A stretch of DNA of 14,366 nucleotides. Origin: an uncultured Porphyromonadaceae bacterium. Lineage in GTDB: Bacteria; Bacteroidota; Bacteroidia; Bacteroidales; Muribaculaceae. Positions 1 to 7,298 of this stretch are shown here, in pieces (the stretch's first letter is position 1; the number at the start of each line of letters is the position of its first letter). The notes under the pieces are model-generated. The model was not told the DNA's origin and ran no database searches. It saw only the letters and a program-made list of their open reading frames with translations. A program made the translations under genes and the position numbers. The stretch covers positions 1 through 14,366 of the forward strand of contig CAMWQF010000036.1 in the NCBI GenBank assembly GCA_947176285.1. Direction: 5' to 3'.

Positions 1-804
1 TCAAACACCGGTATGCACCTTTTGATCGGTCTTCTCGCAGCACTTCAGCAGCGTAACAAGACAGGTGAAGGATGCTTCGTATATCAGTCAATGCACAATG
101 CTTGTCTTAACCTCTGTCGTATCAAGACTCGTGACCAGCTTACTCTTGATAAGATCGGATATTTGACACAGTTCCCGCAGTATCCTAATGAAAAATTCGG
201 TGATTGCGTGCCTCGTTCAGGTAATATCGAAGGTGGTGGCGTGCTTGGTTGGACTTACAAGTGTAAACCATCCGGCGGCTATGATTCAGAAGTTGATGCA
301 AACAACTACGTATACATCATCCTTCAGAGAGGTGCAAAAGACTTTGAACTTGCATGCCAGGCATTTGGCTTTGAAGATTGGTTGACAAATCCTGATTTCA
401 ACACAGCGGATGCACGTGACAAGCACAAACAGGAGATCTACGCACGTATCGGTGCATGGACAGCAGACAAGACTAAATATGAAGTTACAGAAATCCTTTC
501 CAAGTATGGTGTACCTGTAGGTCCGGTATTGTCAACTAAGGAAATGATGACAGATGAGAGCCTGTATGATGGCAACACTCTCGTACGTATCAACCAGGGT
601 GGTGAGATCGGTGAGTTTGTGACAGTAGGTTGTCCGTTCACTTTGAGCAACTACCAGCCTACCTATGGTCCGGCTCCGGAACTTGGCGGCAACACTGAAG
701 AAATCCTTACATCTCTTGGATATACTGCAGAACAGCAGGCAGCCATGAAGGCTAACGGAACAACTGCTCCGATGCCAAAACCGGCAGCAGCCCCTGCTAA
801 ATAA
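1..804 (+). CDS. frc: Formyl-CoA:oxalate CoA-transferase, 3' part only (class III CoA-transferase)
   Basis: This is the 3' portion of a CaiB/BaiF (class III) CoA-transferase; the reading frame is open from base 1, and the ATG at 13 is internal. About 267 codons are present out of roughly 420-430 usual for the family, so the N-terminal part with the catalytic Asp is outside the window. Recognisable Frc segments are TGMHLLIGLLAAL, NLCRIKTRDQLTLDK, FPQYPNEKFGD, YGVPVGPVLSTKEM and FVTVGCPF. The enzyme moves CoA from formyl-CoA to oxalate, giving oxalyl-CoA for the decarboxylase encoded next. The glycine loop reads EGGGVLGW (nt 229-252), where characterised Frc proteins, as I remember them, have GGGGQPGW; substrate choice could therefore differ (oxalate with another acyl-CoA donor, for example). 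The C-terminus carries an Ala/Pro-rich tail of about 15 residues. Family assignment is very secure and oxalate specificity is likely from context. Confidence 0.9.
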   Translation, partial: SNTGMHLLIGLLAALQQRNKTGEGCFVYQSMHNACLNLCRIKTRDQLTLDKIGYLTQFPQYPNEKFGDCVPRSGNIEGGGVLGWTYKCKPSGGYDSEVDANNYVYIILQRGAKDFELACQAFGFEDWLTNPDFNTADARDKHKQEIYARIGAWTADKTKYEVTEILSKYGVPVGPVLSTKEMMTDESLYDGNTLVRINQGGEIGEFVTVGCPFTLSNYQPTYGPAPELGGNTEEILTSLGYTAEQQAAMKANGTTAPMPKPAAAPAK

Positions 805-821
805 TTGAAATCACTTTTAAC

Positions 822-855
822 TCAGGTCTTTAAGGGTGAGTCCTTAAGGACCTGA
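822..855 (+). promoter_or_regulatory. Long perfect hairpin between frc and oxc
   Basis: Arms 823-835 and 842-854 pair over 13 bp with one G-U, and 822/855 extend the stem to 14 bp; the loop is GTGAGT (836-841). It is followed only by a mixed A/T stretch, not a clear run of T. It could therefore be a weak or Rho-assisted terminator, an attenuator, or an mRNA-processing or stabilising hairpin that sets the frc:oxc ratio. The structure is read directly; the function is inferred. Confidence 0.6.
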
Positions 856-977
856 ATTTCTAAAATTCAATAATTTATTATCAATTCACAACGTGATAAA
901 TCAAGTTACATAATGATAAAATATGATGTAGCATGATGAATCAAAAGAAAAACCACTATATAAAAAATCTAAATATT

Positions 978-2720
978 ATGGAAAATACAGCAACAAAACC
1001 CGCAGATCCACAGGCACCTAAATTCCCAGAGCAGGTGACCGGTATGTATATATTGGCAGAAAGCCTTAAACGTCTGGGACTCATGGATGTGTATGGCCTT
1101 GTCGGCATCCCTGTGACTGAAGCAGCATATGCTATGCAGAAGATTGGCATCAACTATTACGGTTTTCGATTCGAGCAGCAGGCAGGTATGGCAGCCGCTA
1201 CTCATGGATACCTTACTAAACAGCCGGGAGTGCTTCTGACAGTATCTTCACTGGGATTTATGAACGGTTTGACCGCAACCACCAACGCTACAGTCAACTG
1301 CTATCCTATGATCCAGATTTCAGGAGCATCAGATCCTCAGATGGTAGATATGGACATGGGTACTTATGAGCAACTTGATCAGCTCAATACCGCACGTCCA
1401 TTTGTGAAGGCAGCCTTCCGTTGCTCACATGCAAAGGATATTCCTCAGGCAGTGGCACGCGCATATCGTGCAGCAGTAAGTGGCAGACCCGGTGGTGTCT
1501 ATATTGACATGACAACTCCTGCACTTGGAGAAATCATGGATGCCGCTGAAGCAGAGAAACTTTTCTATGAACCTGTAGATGTTGCTTCTACAGTAGCACC
1601 TACTCAGAGTGCTGTAGACCGCGCAGTCGAGATCTTGACATCTGCTAAGCGTCCGGCAATACTTCTCGGAAAGGGCGCTGCATATGCGCAGGTGGATGAT
1701 AAGATCAAGGAACTTATCGAAACCTACAAGATTCCTTATCTTGCAATGTCAATGGCTAAGGGCTTGATGCCTGACAATGGTGAATACAGCGCGTTGAGTT
1801 GCCGTAGCACAATCATGGAGAAAGCCGACGTTGTTATGGTGATTGGTGCAAGAATCAACTGGATGCTTTCTTTCGGTAAGGGTAAATGGAATCCTGATAT
1901 GAAATTTATCCAGCTTGATGTAGAACCGAAGGAGATAGACCGCAACGTTCCAATCGCAGCCCCGGTAGTAGGCGATATGGGAGAATCACTCGATATGATT
2001 CTTGCAGCCTTGAAAGGAAAGACTATGCAAGCCGATCCGCAGTGGCTCGCTTCTCTGCAGGCTGAATCTAAGGTTAAGAATGCCAAGTTTGCCACCAGAT
2101 TGGCAGATGCAGCCAACCTAATGCCGATGACTCATTGGACAGCGCTGTCTGTAGTGAAGCCGGTATTGGAATCTAATCCTGATGTGATCCTGATCAATGA
2201 GGGTGCCAATACACTTGACGATACTCGTGACTCAGTTGATATGTTCTTGCCTCGTCATCGTGTAGACTGTGCTTCATGGTCGATCATGGGTATGGGTATG
2301 GGTTCCGCAATCGGAGCAGCAGTTGCCACCGGCAAGAAAGTTGTTGCAGTGGAAGGTGACTCCGCATTCGGATTCTCCGGAATGGACTTTGCAACCATTT
2401 GCCGCTACAAACTCCCTGTAACAGTGGTGATCTTCAACAATGGCGGTATCTACAATGGTATCGGTGTCAATCCGTCAGGCGGAGATGCTCCAGCACCTAC
2501 TACACTTGATATCAATGCCAAATATAACCTTATTGGCGAGGCATTTGGCGCGAACAACTATCGTGTTGATAATCCGGCAGACCTTAAGAAAGCACTTGAA
2601 GAAGCAATTGCATCCGGCAAACCTTGCTTGATCGATGTTCAACTTGCCGACAATTCGGGTGCAGAGAGTGGACACATCGGATATCTGAATCCGGCTCCTC
2701 TGATTGAGTATACGGTTTAA
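978..2720 (+). CDS. oxc: Oxalyl-CoA decarboxylase (ThDP-dependent)
   Basis: This is a thiamine-diphosphate enzyme that decarboxylates oxalyl-CoA to formyl-CoA and CO2 in the cytoplasm. The formyl-CoA goes back to Frc as CoA donor. From the ATG at 978 it is 580 aa, close to the usual 565-580; the in-frame ATG at 933 would add 15 Lys/Asn-rich residues not typical of the family, and the A-rich stretch just before 978 suits a Bacteroidetes start. Visible signatures are the cofactor-activating Glu66 in FRFEQQAG, the Tyr130-Glu131 pair in GTYEQLDQLN, the SGRPGGVYID segment, LGKGAAYAQ, NEGANTLDDTRD, the ThDP/Mg motif EGDSAFGFSG (Asp461) with NN at 487-488, NPSGGDAPAPT, and the C-terminal SGHIGYLNP active-site lid. 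It lies 173 nt after frc, with a hairpin in the gap. Homology is unmistakable; activity on oxalyl-CoA is inferred from these motifs and from pairing with frc. Confidence 0.95.
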   Translation: MENTATKPADPQAPKFPEQVTGMYILAESLKRLGLMDVYGLVGIPVTEAAYAMQKIGINYYGFRFEQQAGMAAATHGYLTKQPGVLLTVSSLGFMNGLTATTNATVNCYPMIQISGASDPQMVDMDMGTYEQLDQLNTARPFVKAAFRCSHAKDIPQAVARAYRAAVSGRPGGVYIDMTTPALGEIMDAAEAEKLFYEPVDVASTVAPTQSAVDRAVEILTSAKRPAILLGKGAAYAQVDDKIKELIETYKIPYLAMSMAKGLMPDNGEYSALSCRSTIMEKADVVMVIGARINWMLSFGKGKWNPDMKFIQLDVEPKEIDRNVPIAAPVVGDMGESLDMILAALKGKTMQADPQWLASLQAESKVKNAKFATRLADAANLMPMTHWTALSVVKPVLESNPDVILINEGANTLDDTRDSVDMFLPRHRVDCASWSIMGMGMGSAIGAAVATGKKVVAVEGDSAFGFSGMDFATICRYKLPVTVVIFNNGGIYNGIGVNPSGGDAPAPTTLDINAKYNLIGEAFGANNYRVDNPADLKKALEEAIASGKPCLIDVQLADNSGAESGHIGYLNPAPLIEYTV

Positions 2721-2722
2721 GT

Positions 2723-2785
2723 AATTGAGAATTTAGAATTGAGAATTTAGAATTTAGGATTTTGAATTAGTAATGATTCTCAATT
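2723..2785 (+). repeat. Tandem 14-nt AT-rich repeat with inverted copy
   Basis: The unit AATTGAGAATTTAG occurs twice in direct succession (2723-2736 and 2737-2750), followed by a degenerate third copy (2751-2764). The inverted sequence ATTCTCAATT lies at 2776-2785, so either direct copy could pair with it. From memory, similar ATTGAGAATT strings recur in intergenic regions of many Bacteroidales; their function is unknown to me. Confidence 0.7.
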
Positions 2786-2819
2786 TAGTAGAAAAGTCAA
2801 TATTATTTCGTGAATAGCA

Positions 2820-2867
2820 GTCGGGTGCCTTTCGAGGTAGGACCCAGTAAGGCATCCGGCTTTTTTT
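2820..2867 (+). terminator. Rho-independent terminator after oxc
   Basis: Arms 2820-2831 and 2849-2860 pair over 12 bp with two G-U wobbles, around a 17-nt loop that holds a small GGT/ACC sub-stem. Seven T follow at 2861-2867. It should end transcription after oxc and so partly or wholly separate the downstream carrier gene. Confidence 0.88.
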
Positions 2868-2906
2868 ATTAAAAAATTATTATGAACCTTATAAAATAAT
2901 TCTACT

Positions 2907-3884
2907 ATGGATATATCGCACGTAATATTATACGCCATTGTCCCAATTATTGTGGTGATGCTTGCAGGCTTCATAGCCGGTAAGAAAGGCGCATTCTCAG
3001 GAGATGATGCCAAAAAATTCAATAAAGTCGTGCTTGACTTCGCATTGCCGGCAGCCTTATTCGTCTCTATTGTTCAGGCATCTCGAGAAGATCTTGTAAA
3101 AGATATCAAGTTGACAATAGTTTCTACGATAGGCATCATGGCCTGTTTCATGATAGTCTATTTTGTATTCAAATATTGTTTTAAAAAGAATACCGGAGCA
3201 GATGCGGCAGTTTCAGCCCTTATCAGTGGATCTCCGACAATCGGATTCCTTGGTTTTGCGGTTCTTGAGCCTATCTTCGGAACATCTCCTGCCGTAGCAC
3301 TTGTAGTTGCAATCGTCGGCATCGTGGTGAATGCAATCGGTATCCCTGTTGGTCTGTCATTGATGAATGCTTCGTTGGAAAAGCAGAACCCCGGAGGAAC
3401 TGCTAAAAAGCAAAGTGCTTGGAAACCGGTGCTTCATGCTCTTGAGCAACCTGTAGCGTGGGCTCCAATCTTGGCAGTGATTTGGGTAGTGGCCGGAATT
3501 CCTTGGCCAAAAGAACTCAGTCCCTCATTCGACCTTATCGCAAAGGCAAATGCATCAATGGCAGTGTTCTCAGCAGGTATTACACTTTCCGCTATCAAGA
3601 TCCAGATTAACTGGCAGGCAGTGCTTGGTTCAATCATGAAGATGGTTATGATGCCGGCAGTAGTATTGATCCTTGGTCTTTTGTTCAAGATGGATCCGCT
3701 TAACTTGAAGATGCTTGTGGTGGCAGCAGCCCTTCCTCCAGCCTTCTCCGGTATCATTATTGCGGATGAGTATAATACATATGTGGCAACCGGTACGTCT
3801 TCATTGACATTGTCAGTGATTCTCTTCATCGGATTCTGTCCGCTATGGATCTGGCTTACCAATCTTTGCATAGGAGCGTTCTAA
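2907..3884 (+). CDS. AEC-family transporter, YfdV-like, probable oxalate/formate carrier
   Basis: This 325-aa integral inner-membrane protein belongs to the auxin efflux carrier (AEC) family, with about ten hydrophobic segments (roughly residues 6-26, 43-60, 70-90, 100-150 as two, 180-200, 215-235, 240-262, 268-290, 298-322). Distinctive segments are NKVVLDFALPAALFVSI near the N-terminus, SGSPTIGFLGFAVLEPIFG, AGIPVG-type glycine-rich helices, LIAKANASMAVFSAGITL, and ALPPAFSGIIIADEYN followed by GTSSLTLSV. These closely resemble E. coli YfdV as I remember it. YfdV is encoded beside the E. coli frc and oxc homologues (yfdW, yfdU), and the same order occurs here, so transport of oxalate, formate or a related dicarboxylate is the best inference; no substrate-determining residue can be read. 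A strong terminator lies 40 nt upstream, so the gene probably has its own promoter or depends on read-through; I find no consensus promoter in the short leader. The ATG at 2907 starts directly before the first helix. Confidence 0.88.
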   Translation: MDISHVILYAIVPIIVVMLAGFIAGKKGAFSGDDAKKFNKVVLDFALPAALFVSIVQASREDLVKDIKLTIVSTIGIMACFMIVYFVFKYCFKKNTGADAAVSALISGSPTIGFLGFAVLEPIFGTSPAVALVVAIVGIVVNAIGIPVGLSLMNASLEKQNPGGTAKKQSAWKPVLHALEQPVAWAPILAVIWVVAGIPWPKELSPSFDLIAKANASMAVFSAGITLSAIKIQINWQAVLGSIMKMVMMPAVVLILGLLFKMDPLNLKMLVVAAALPPAFSGIIIADEYNTYVATGTSSLTLSVILFIGFCPLWIWLTNLCIGAF

Positions 3885-3918
3885 GTTGAACCATAGTTTA
3901 TATAAATAAAATCAGAAT

Positions 3919-3950
3919 AACCTCAGGTTTATGCCTGGGGTTTTATTATT
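3919..3950 (+). terminator. Rho-independent terminator after the AEC transporter gene
   Basis: Arms 3919-3927 and 3934-3942 form a 9-bp stem with one G-U and a 6-nt loop (3928-3933), followed by a T-rich tail to about 3953. It closes the oxalate cluster and separates it from lptD. Confidence 0.8.
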
Positions 3951-3987
3951 TTATGTTAAATGGGGTGAGAATGTCAGGATTTTTTTG

Positions 3988-3995
3988 TAATTTTG
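3988..3995 (+). promoter_or_regulatory. Bacteroidetes -7 box (TAATTTTG) in front of lptD
   Basis: TAATTTTG fits the Bacteroidetes TAnnTTTG -7 element exactly. No clean TTTG is found at the usual spacing about 20 nt upstream, so the -33 element is weak or absent. The predicted transcript start (about 3998-4003) is only a few bases before the ATG at 4005, which would make the message nearly leaderless. Confidence 0.5.
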
Positions 3996-4004
3996 TCACG
4001 TATT

Positions 4005-6935
4005 ATGCGACGATTTTTCTTAATATTGTGTTCGTTGTTGTTTCTTGCTCTCATGATAGCGCAGCCATCAATGCGTACGGGGGTGAGAAATACGTTTGTG
4101 TCTTCCATGGAAGAAAATGGAGGGGATGAACCGCAACTGCCTGAAATCGTGGCAACAAACCTGCCTGATGATGACACTCTTGTAGGGATTAAACCTATGA
4201 TGCCGGATAGTCTGTTGGCTTTGGCAAATGCCTTAAAATCAGATTCTTTGGCAGTAGACAGTATTGGCATTGAAAGCATTCCAACCGATTCCTTGGCTGC
4301 TGACAGTCTTGATGATGAGATATTCGAAAGAGAGCCTATCGGGAAAGATACGATAGACGATGACCGAGAGGGAATGACTCGCATCAATCGTGAAAAAATC
4401 GATATCGAGTCAGCCGTAGCGTTTTCAGCAAAAGATTCTGTAGTGCTGATTGGAAATAATCTGGCATATCTCTTTGGCGATGGAAAAGTGGAATATGGGA
4501 ATTTCAAACTTGATGCCGCTGAAATCAAGATGGTGATGGACTCTACGACGGTTTATGCCACCGGACGCATCGATAGCGTAGGCGAGATGGTCGGGAAACC
4601 TGTGTTCCAAGACGGCGGCGACAGTTACGAATCCAAGAGCATGTCGTTCAACTTCAAGAATCAGAGAGGTTTCATCACCGACATTATCACAGAGCAGGGA
4701 GAAGGATATCTTACCGGAGGTCGCGCCAAGAAAATGGAAGACGGCAGTTTCTTTGCCGAAGATGCCATCTACACTACATGTGATGAGCATGAGCATCCTC
4801 ACTTCTATTTCCAATTGACAAGAGGTAAGATACGTCCGGGAAAAGATGTCGTGTCCGGACCTGTATATATGGTTGTGGCAGACGTTCCGCTTCCGCTTGC
4901 ATTGCCATTCGGCTATTTCCCGTTTAGCAAAGAATACTCATCCGGTATCATTTTCCCAACATTTGGAGATGATTATAACCGAGGGTTTTATATGAGGAAC
5001 GGCGGATATTACTTCGCCTTCAGCGACTATGTGGATTTGGCAGTGACCGGAGAAATCTATACCAAGGGTTCGTGGGGTATCACCGGAAGATCTTCATATA
5101 GAAAGAGATACAGATTCAATGGTTCGTTTAACATCTCATACCTGAATACAGTGACAGGCGACAAAGGATTGCCTGACTATGCCAAACAGAACAACTTCCA
5201 GGTGATTTGGAGCCATTCAATGGATCAGAAAGCGAATCCTAACATGTCGTTTTCAGCATCTGTCAACTTCTCCACCTCTGGCTATACCCGCAATGACTTG
5301 AATTCATATTATTCAAACTCATTTACAGAGAACACAAAATCAAGTACGGTCAACCTGACCTATCGCTTTCCCGGCACCAAATGGGCTGCGAGTGCCTCAA
5401 TGAACATCAGCCAGCGCACACAGGACTCCACGCTTGCTGTGTCTTTCCCTAACTTGAACGTCACATTGAGTCAAGTGGCGCCGTTCAAGCGGAAGAAGGC
5501 TGCCGGAGCGGAAAGATGGTATGAAAAGATAAAACTGAGTTACACCGGTCAATTCCAGAACTCACTTACAGCAAAACAGGATGTATTCTTCAAGAAAAGC
5601 CTTATAAAAGACTGGCGAAATGGTATTAGGCACTCAGTGCCGGTGTCGGCAACTTTCTCGGTGCTCAAATACATAAACGTCTCGCCATCGCTGAATATGA
5701 CCGACCGAATGTATACATCCAAAATAAAGAGGGCATGGGATCCAAGTGCGTCGGCAGAAGTTCTTGACACATGCTATGGATTCTATAATCTTTTTGATTT
5801 CCAAGCATCTCTATCTGCCGATACAAAATTGTATGGCTTCTTCAAGCCTATGAAGTTTTTAGGCAACAAGGTGCAGATGATACGTCACGTATTGACTCCG
5901 AGTCTTTCTTATAACTATACACCTGACTTCAGCGCTCCGATGTGGGGCGGCTGGGGCCAGTATTCGTATGTAAACAATGCCGGCGAGACTGTGACAAGGA
6001 AATATAATTATTTCCAGCATGGAGTGGTAGGAAGCCTTGGCTCGGGCATGTCAAGTTCCGTCACGCTGTCGCTCTCCAACAACTTGGAAATGAAAGTGAA
6101 GAGCGATCAGGACTCGACGGGGGTAAAGAAAATCTCTCTTATTGAGAACCTTTCCTTAAGCCAGAGCTATAACTTTGCAGCAGACTCTATGAACTGGAGC
6201 AACTTGAATACCTCTATCTTATTGCGCCTGACGAAGAATTTTAACCTGAATCTAAGCGGAACGTGGGATCCCTATACCTATGCATTGAACTCGAGCGGAT
6301 CCCCGGTGAGAGTGAATAAACTTCGAATGAAAGCTGGAAAAAGTTGGTATAAACTGACATCTACAGGAACTTCGTTCAGTTACACCATCAACAACAGCAC
6401 CTTCAAGAAGAAGAAAGATGATAAGGGGAAAAACAACCGCAACCGCAACTCTGATGACTACGATGACGAATATGAAGATGACGAAGAAGAATTTGCTGAG
6501 CAGTCGCCGTCGCGCAGAAGAGGAGCGGATAAGGAAGAAACCAAGAAAAATGATGCCGACGGCTATACTCCCTGGGATTGCCCCTGGAGCTTGAGTTTCA
6601 ATTACTCAATTAACTATAATGGACTCGGTACATTTGACTATGAGAAAATGGACTATAGGGGTAAATTTAATCAGAATTTATCAATCTCAGGAAATATAAG
6701 GCCTACGAAGAACTGGAATGTATCCATGTCGTGCAGCTACGACTTCCAAGCGAAGAAAATAGCATATATGAACATGAACATTTCGCGAGACATGCACTGC
6801 TTCACGATGAGTTGCTCGATCATACCTGTAGGAATGTATAAAAGTTTCAATTTCAATGTGGCAGTTAAGTCTTCGTTGCTTAAAGACATCAAATATGACA
6901 AGCAGTCGTCGCGGCTAAATGGCATCAATTGGTGA
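4005..6935 (+). CDS. lptD: LptD-type LPS-assembly outer-membrane protein
   Basis: This is a 976-aa secreted beta-barrel protein of the LptD/OstA type, which in complex with LptE inserts lipopolysaccharide into the outer leaflet. From the ATG at 4005 it begins MRRFFLILCSLLFLALMIA, a clear signal peptide; the in-frame TTG at 3993 lies inside the promoter box and is rejected. Next comes a linker with repeated Asp-Ser-Leu motifs (about residues 75-110), then the periplasmic OstA/beta-jellyroll region (about 140-290) with YTTCDEHEH (Cys259), matching the YTTC motif of LptD proteins, and the conserved VPLPLALPFGYFPF entry into the barrel. The rest is alternating aromatic/polar beta strands typical of the barrel. 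An unusual charged insertion (nt about 6409-6560) is rich in Lys, Asn, Asp and Glu and probably lies in an extracellular or periplasmic loop. It is longer than E. coli LptD (784 aa), as is common in Bacteroidetes. Assignment to LptD is good; the assembly partners are not in the window. Confidence 0.85.
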   Translation: MRRFFLILCSLLFLALMIAQPSMRTGVRNTFVSSMEENGGDEPQLPEIVATNLPDDDTLVGIKPMMPDSLLALANALKSDSLAVDSIGIESIPTDSLAADSLDDEIFEREPIGKDTIDDDREGMTRINREKIDIESAVAFSAKDSVVLIGNNLAYLFGDGKVEYGNFKLDAAEIKMVMDSTTVYATGRIDSVGEMVGKPVFQDGGDSYESKSMSFNFKNQRGFITDIITEQGEGYLTGGRAKKMEDGSFFAEDAIYTTCDEHEHPHFYFQLTRGKIRPGKDVVSGPVYMVVADVPLPLALPFGYFPFSKEYSSGIIFPTFGDDYNRGFYMRNGGYYFAFSDYVDLAVTGEIYTKGSWGITGRSSYRKRYRFNGSFNISYLNTVTGDKGLPDYAKQNNFQVIWSHSMDQKANPNMSFSASVNFSTSGYTRNDLNSYYSNSFTENTKSSTVNLTYRFPGTKWAASASMNISQRTQDSTLAVSFPNLNVTLSQVAPFKRKKAAGAERWYEKIKLSYTGQFQNSLTAKQDVFFKKSLIKDWRNGIRHSVPVSATFSVLKYINVSPSLNMTDRMYTSKIKRAWDPSASAEVLDTCYGFYNLFDFQASLSADTKLYGFFKPMKFLGNKVQMIRHVLTPSLSYNYTPDFSAPMWGGWGQYSYVNNAGETVTRKYNYFQHGVVGSLGSGMSSSVTLSLSNNLEMKVKSDQDSTGVKKISLIENLSLSQSYNFAADSMNWSNLNTSILLRLTKNFNLNLSGTWDPYTYALNSSGSPVRVNKLRMKAGKSWYKLTSTGTSFSYTINNSTFKKKKDDKGKNNRNRNSDDYDDEYEDDEEEFAEQSPSRRRGADKEETKKNDADGYTPWDCPWSLSFNYSINYNGLGTFDYEKMDYRGKFNQNLSISGNIRPTKNWNVSMSCSYDFQAKKIAYMNMNISRDMHCFTMSCSIIPVGMYKSFNFNVAVKSSLLKDIKYDKQSSRLNGINW

Positions 6936-6940
6936 AAATA

Positions 6941-6972
6941 TTTGGAGAATAGGAAAATATTTATTAACTTTG
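6941..6972 (+). promoter_or_regulatory. Consensus Bacteroidetes promoter for the zap genes
   Basis: A -33 TTTG (6941-6944), a 20-nt spacer and a -7 TAACTTTG (6965-6972) match the Bacteroidetes housekeeping promoter consensus fully. The -33 box begins 5 nt after the lptD stop. Transcription would start at about 6976-6980, shortly before the ATG at 6990, which excludes the in-frame TTG at 6942 as a start for messages made from this promoter. Confidence 0.75.
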
Positions 6973-6989
6973 TAGAGTTTTATCGAAGC

Positions 6990-7298
6990 ATGGCCCGACA
7001 GCTGCATCAAGTGATTAGGGATTTACGACAGAAAATCGCTACTCTTGCCTCAGGAAGAGACAAGGCATTTGATGAATGTGCGCGTCTCAGGGAGGAGAAC
7101 AAAAGACTGAAACTTCAACTTGAGGAAAAAGACAAGGAACTTGCCACAGCCCGTATGGAGGTGGATTTCCTGACAGTGTCGCACAGGCTTGCAGATTCTC
7201 CTGAGAATCTGATATCAGCGCGGCGAAGGGTGCAGAGATTGATCGCAAAAATTGACAGATGCGTCGCTCTCCTCAAGGATGACGCAGACATCAGCTGA
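6990..7298 (+). CDS. ZapB-like small coiled-coil protein upstream of zapA
   Basis: This 102-aa, highly charged protein starts MARQLHQVIRDLRQK. Residues 5-65 form heptad-like coiled coil (DLRQKIATL, CARLREENKRLKLQLEEKDKEL), followed by a basic segment (SARRRVQRLIAKIDRCVALL). There is no signal peptide or membrane segment. Its TGA overlaps the ATG of zapA by one base, so the two are translationally coupled. In Bacteroidetes a small coiled-coil gene commonly precedes zapA; by position and form it could work with ZapA at the FtsZ ring as E. coli ZapB does, but this is inference and sequence identity to ZapB is not evident. The start is chosen at 6990 because the promoter lies just upstream. Confidence 0.75.
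   Translation: MARQLHQVIRDLRQKIATLASGRDKAFDECARLREENKRLKLQLEEKDKELATARMEVDFLTVSHRLADSPENLISARRRVQRLIAKIDRCVALLKDDADIS

Noticed and set aside
933..977. In-frame ATG at 933 as the start of oxc
   Set aside because: It would add 15 Lys/Asn-rich residues not expected in the family; the ATG at 978 gives normal length and has an A-rich leader typical of the phylum.
2780..3022. 80-codon open frame on the minus strand before the carrier gene
   Set aside because: It runs through the terminator and the start of the carrier gene; composition is not protein-like.
3993..4004. TTG at 3993 as the start of lptD
   Set aside because: It lies inside the -7 promoter box and puts four residues before the signal peptide; the ATG at 4005 gives a normal signal sequence.
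6942..6989. TTG at 6942 as the start of the ZapB-like gene
   Set aside because: It falls in the -33 box and upstream of the predicted transcript start; the ATG at 6990 is the better start.
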